A stretch of DNA of 24,644 bases from JACMJP01 sp046160675 (GTDB taxonomy: Bacteria > Bacteroidota > Bacteroidia > Chitinophagales > BACL12). Below, in pieces: positions 23,402 to 24,644 of this stretch. The stretch covers positions 1-24,644 of the forward strand of contig JBJXHH010000226.1 of the NCBI GenBank assembly GCA_046160675.1, in the 5' to 3' direction. Positions within the stretch are counted from its first letter, which is position 1. The number at the start of each line of letters is the position of its first letter. The notes beneath the pieces were generated by a model. The model saw only the letters and a program-made list of their open reading frames with translations, ran no database searches and was not told the DNA's origin. Made by a program: the position numbers and the translations under genes.

Positions 23402-24439
23402 ATGAAACCAATTCTCAAAACCAACAGATTCATTATTATTTTTTCCATTGTGTGGTTTGCTTGGGCGCAATTGCAGTTTGTTACTATGAATTATTTTGGG
23501 TTTGGCGCTTCTGTTTCTTTTGTAGATAGCCTGGTAATGAATATGCTCCTTGGCGGGGTGTGCCTGGCTATCATTTACATTATGCAGTTTTACCTTCCGC
23601 AAAAAGAAAAGTTTGCCTATATCATTGCTGTAAGTGTTATTTCAAGTGGGTTTGTAATATCTCTGAGCCAGCTAATACTTAAAAAAGTTTTTAAGGAGAA
23701 TGCTGATTACCTTCATTTTCTTTCTATCGCATGGCCTGTTCGGGCAAGTATTGTTTTTTTGCTTGCCGCTTGCACAACATTAATTGGGATGATGTATCAA
23801 AGCATGCAGGAACAAAAAGAGTCAGAACAAAGAAAACATGATGCTGAGCAATTAAGTAAAGAAGCCGAACTCTATAATCTCCGGCAGCAACTGCAACCTC
23901 ATTTTTTGTTCAACAGTTTAAATTCTATCAGCGCATTGGCAGGAACAAAACCGGAGGAGGCAAGGAAAATGATCCAACAGCTCTCGGATTTCTTAAGGGG
24001 CACAATCAAAAAAGACGATGCACAATTTGTAACCCTCGCTGATGAATTTAAAAATCTGCAATTGTATCTTGACATTGAAAAAGTTCGCTTCGGGTACAGA
24101 TTAAAAACAGAGATAAAATTTGATGAGACCATAAGTAATATGAAAATCCCCAGTTTGCTTTTGCAGCCCGTAGTTGAAAATGCAATTAAGTTCGGACTTT
24201 ATGATACACTAGACGAAGTACTCATACTTATCTCTGCAACAAATACGGACAACTTGGTTACTATTAAAATTCAAAACCCATTTGACACAAGTGCCGGTAC
24301 TCAGCAAAAAGGAACAGGCTTCGGTTTGCAGTCAATAAAGCGTCGTTTGTATCTCTTATTTGCAAGAAACGACCTTGTTACAACTTCAATAAATGAAAAT
24401 ATCTTTACAACAACAATTCAAATTCCGCAACAGCCATGA
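23402..24439 (+). CDS. LytS/YehU-type sensor histidine kinase
   Basis: A 345-residue membrane kinase. Four hydrophobic helices (about 11-29, 41-63, 72-92 and 113-131) leave little outside the membrane. A short coiled coil (135-160) leads to the His_kinase domain with L-Q-P-H-F-L-F-N-S-L-N-S-I, phospho-acceptor His167. The N-box is V-V-E-N-A-I-K-F-G-L at 257-266 and the G-box G-T-G-F-G-L-Q-S-I-K-R-R. With so small an outer part it probably senses a membrane state or a partner, and the LiaF-like protein encoded just before is the obvious candidate. The stop overlaps the regulator start (ATGA), so kinase and regulator are translated together. Confidence 0.94.
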   Translation: MKPILKTNRFIIIFSIVWFAWAQLQFVTMNYFGFGASVSFVDSLVMNMLLGGVCLAIIYIMQFYLPQKEKFAYIIAVSVISSGFVISLSQLILKKVFKENADYLHFLSIAWPVRASIVFLLAACTTLIGMMYQSMQEQKESEQRKHDAEQLSKEAELYNLRQQLQPHFLFNSLNSISALAGTKPEEARKMIQQLSDFLRGTIKKDDAQFVTLADEFKNLQLYLDIEKVRFGYRLKTEIKFDETISNMKIPSLLLQPVVENAIKFGLYDTLDEVLILISATNTDNLVTIKIQNPFDTSAGTQQKGTGFGLQSIKRRLYLLFARNDLVTTSINENIFTTTIQIPQQP

Positions 24440-24644
24440 TTAAAGTATTAATAATTGATGATGAACCGCTCGCAAGAAGCATAGTGGCCGAATATCTGCA
24501 AGATTATCCGGACATGGAAATTATGCAGGAATGTAATGATGGTTTTGAAGGAGTGAAGGCAATTGCTGAATATAAACCTGACCTTATCTTTCTTGACATA
24601 CAAATGCCAAAGATCAACGGGTTTGAAATGCTTGAACTTATAGA
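24436..24644 (+). CDS. Response regulator, probably LytTR type (3' end outside window)
   Basis: Only the first 69 codons are visible. They form the start of a receiver domain: V-L-I-I-D-D-E-P-L-A-R at 4-14 with acidic D8 and D9, and the phosphorylated aspartate D54 in F-L-D-I-Q-M-P. The kinase just upstream is of the LytS kind, whose partners usually have a LytTR DNA-binding domain, but that part lies beyond the window. The gene starts at the ATG that overlaps the kinase stop by four bases. Confidence 0.93.
   Translation, partial: MIKVLIIDDEPLARSIVAEYLQDYPDMEIMQECNDGFEGVKAIAEYKPDLIFLDIQMPKINGFEMLELI

Noticed and set aside
1..24644. CRISPR arrays, insertion sequences, phage genes, tRNA genes
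   Set aside because: No regularly spaced repeats, transposase or integrase motifs, or tRNA cloverleaf signatures were seen on reading both strands.

Overview
The window looks like a chromosomal segment of a Bacteroidota bacterium, with Chitinophaga- or Sphingobacterium-like relatives the best guess. The reasons are a C-terminal type IX secretion (T9SS) sorting domain, a TTTG-N19-TAnnTTTG promoter, a long DnaE, an isolated atpD-atpC pair, an epsilon subunit without its helical domain, a NuoG without its large domain, and LytS/LytTR-type signalling. The DNA is AT-rich and coding is dense. I see no insertion sequence, phage gene, CRISPR array, tRNA or rRNA.

Left part (1-6351): the 3' end of a secreted T9SS cargo gene on +, then a leftward block on - reading dnaE, trxA, a terminator, a DUF58 protein and an alpha/beta hydrolase. 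Middle (6435-9412): csaA on + meets a small unknown protein tail to tail, and sucD-fumC-small protein are read leftward. From 9413 to 9776 there is no protein gene, but there is a candidate structured RNA ending in seven T. A Kbp-like LysM protein follows on +.

Centre (10365-13424): a leftward gene set of an Omp85-type outer-membrane barrel, an MlaE-type permease and an MlaF-type ATPase, apparently a lipid-trafficking unit without an MCE (MlaD) gene, plus a small zinc-ribbon protein. The energy block (13529-19945, +) begins at a near-perfect Bacteroidota promoter and holds atpD-atpC, a strong terminator, then nuoEFGHI. The nuo set has neither nuoABCD in front nor nuoJKLMN behind. It ends in a 4-base tail-to-tail overlap with a Uup-type ABC-F gene.

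Right part (21934-24644): an SRPBCC protein on -, then a LiaF-like membrane protein, a LytS-type histidine kinase and the start of a response regulator. The last three look like one operon for envelope sensing.

Nothing here is a clearly new large system. The points most worth following up are the unexplained RNA candidate at 9571-9678, the Omp85-MlaE-MlaF set without MCE, the NuoG with a moved cysteine, the split nuo cluster, and -7 boxes that lie almost against start codons in several genes.
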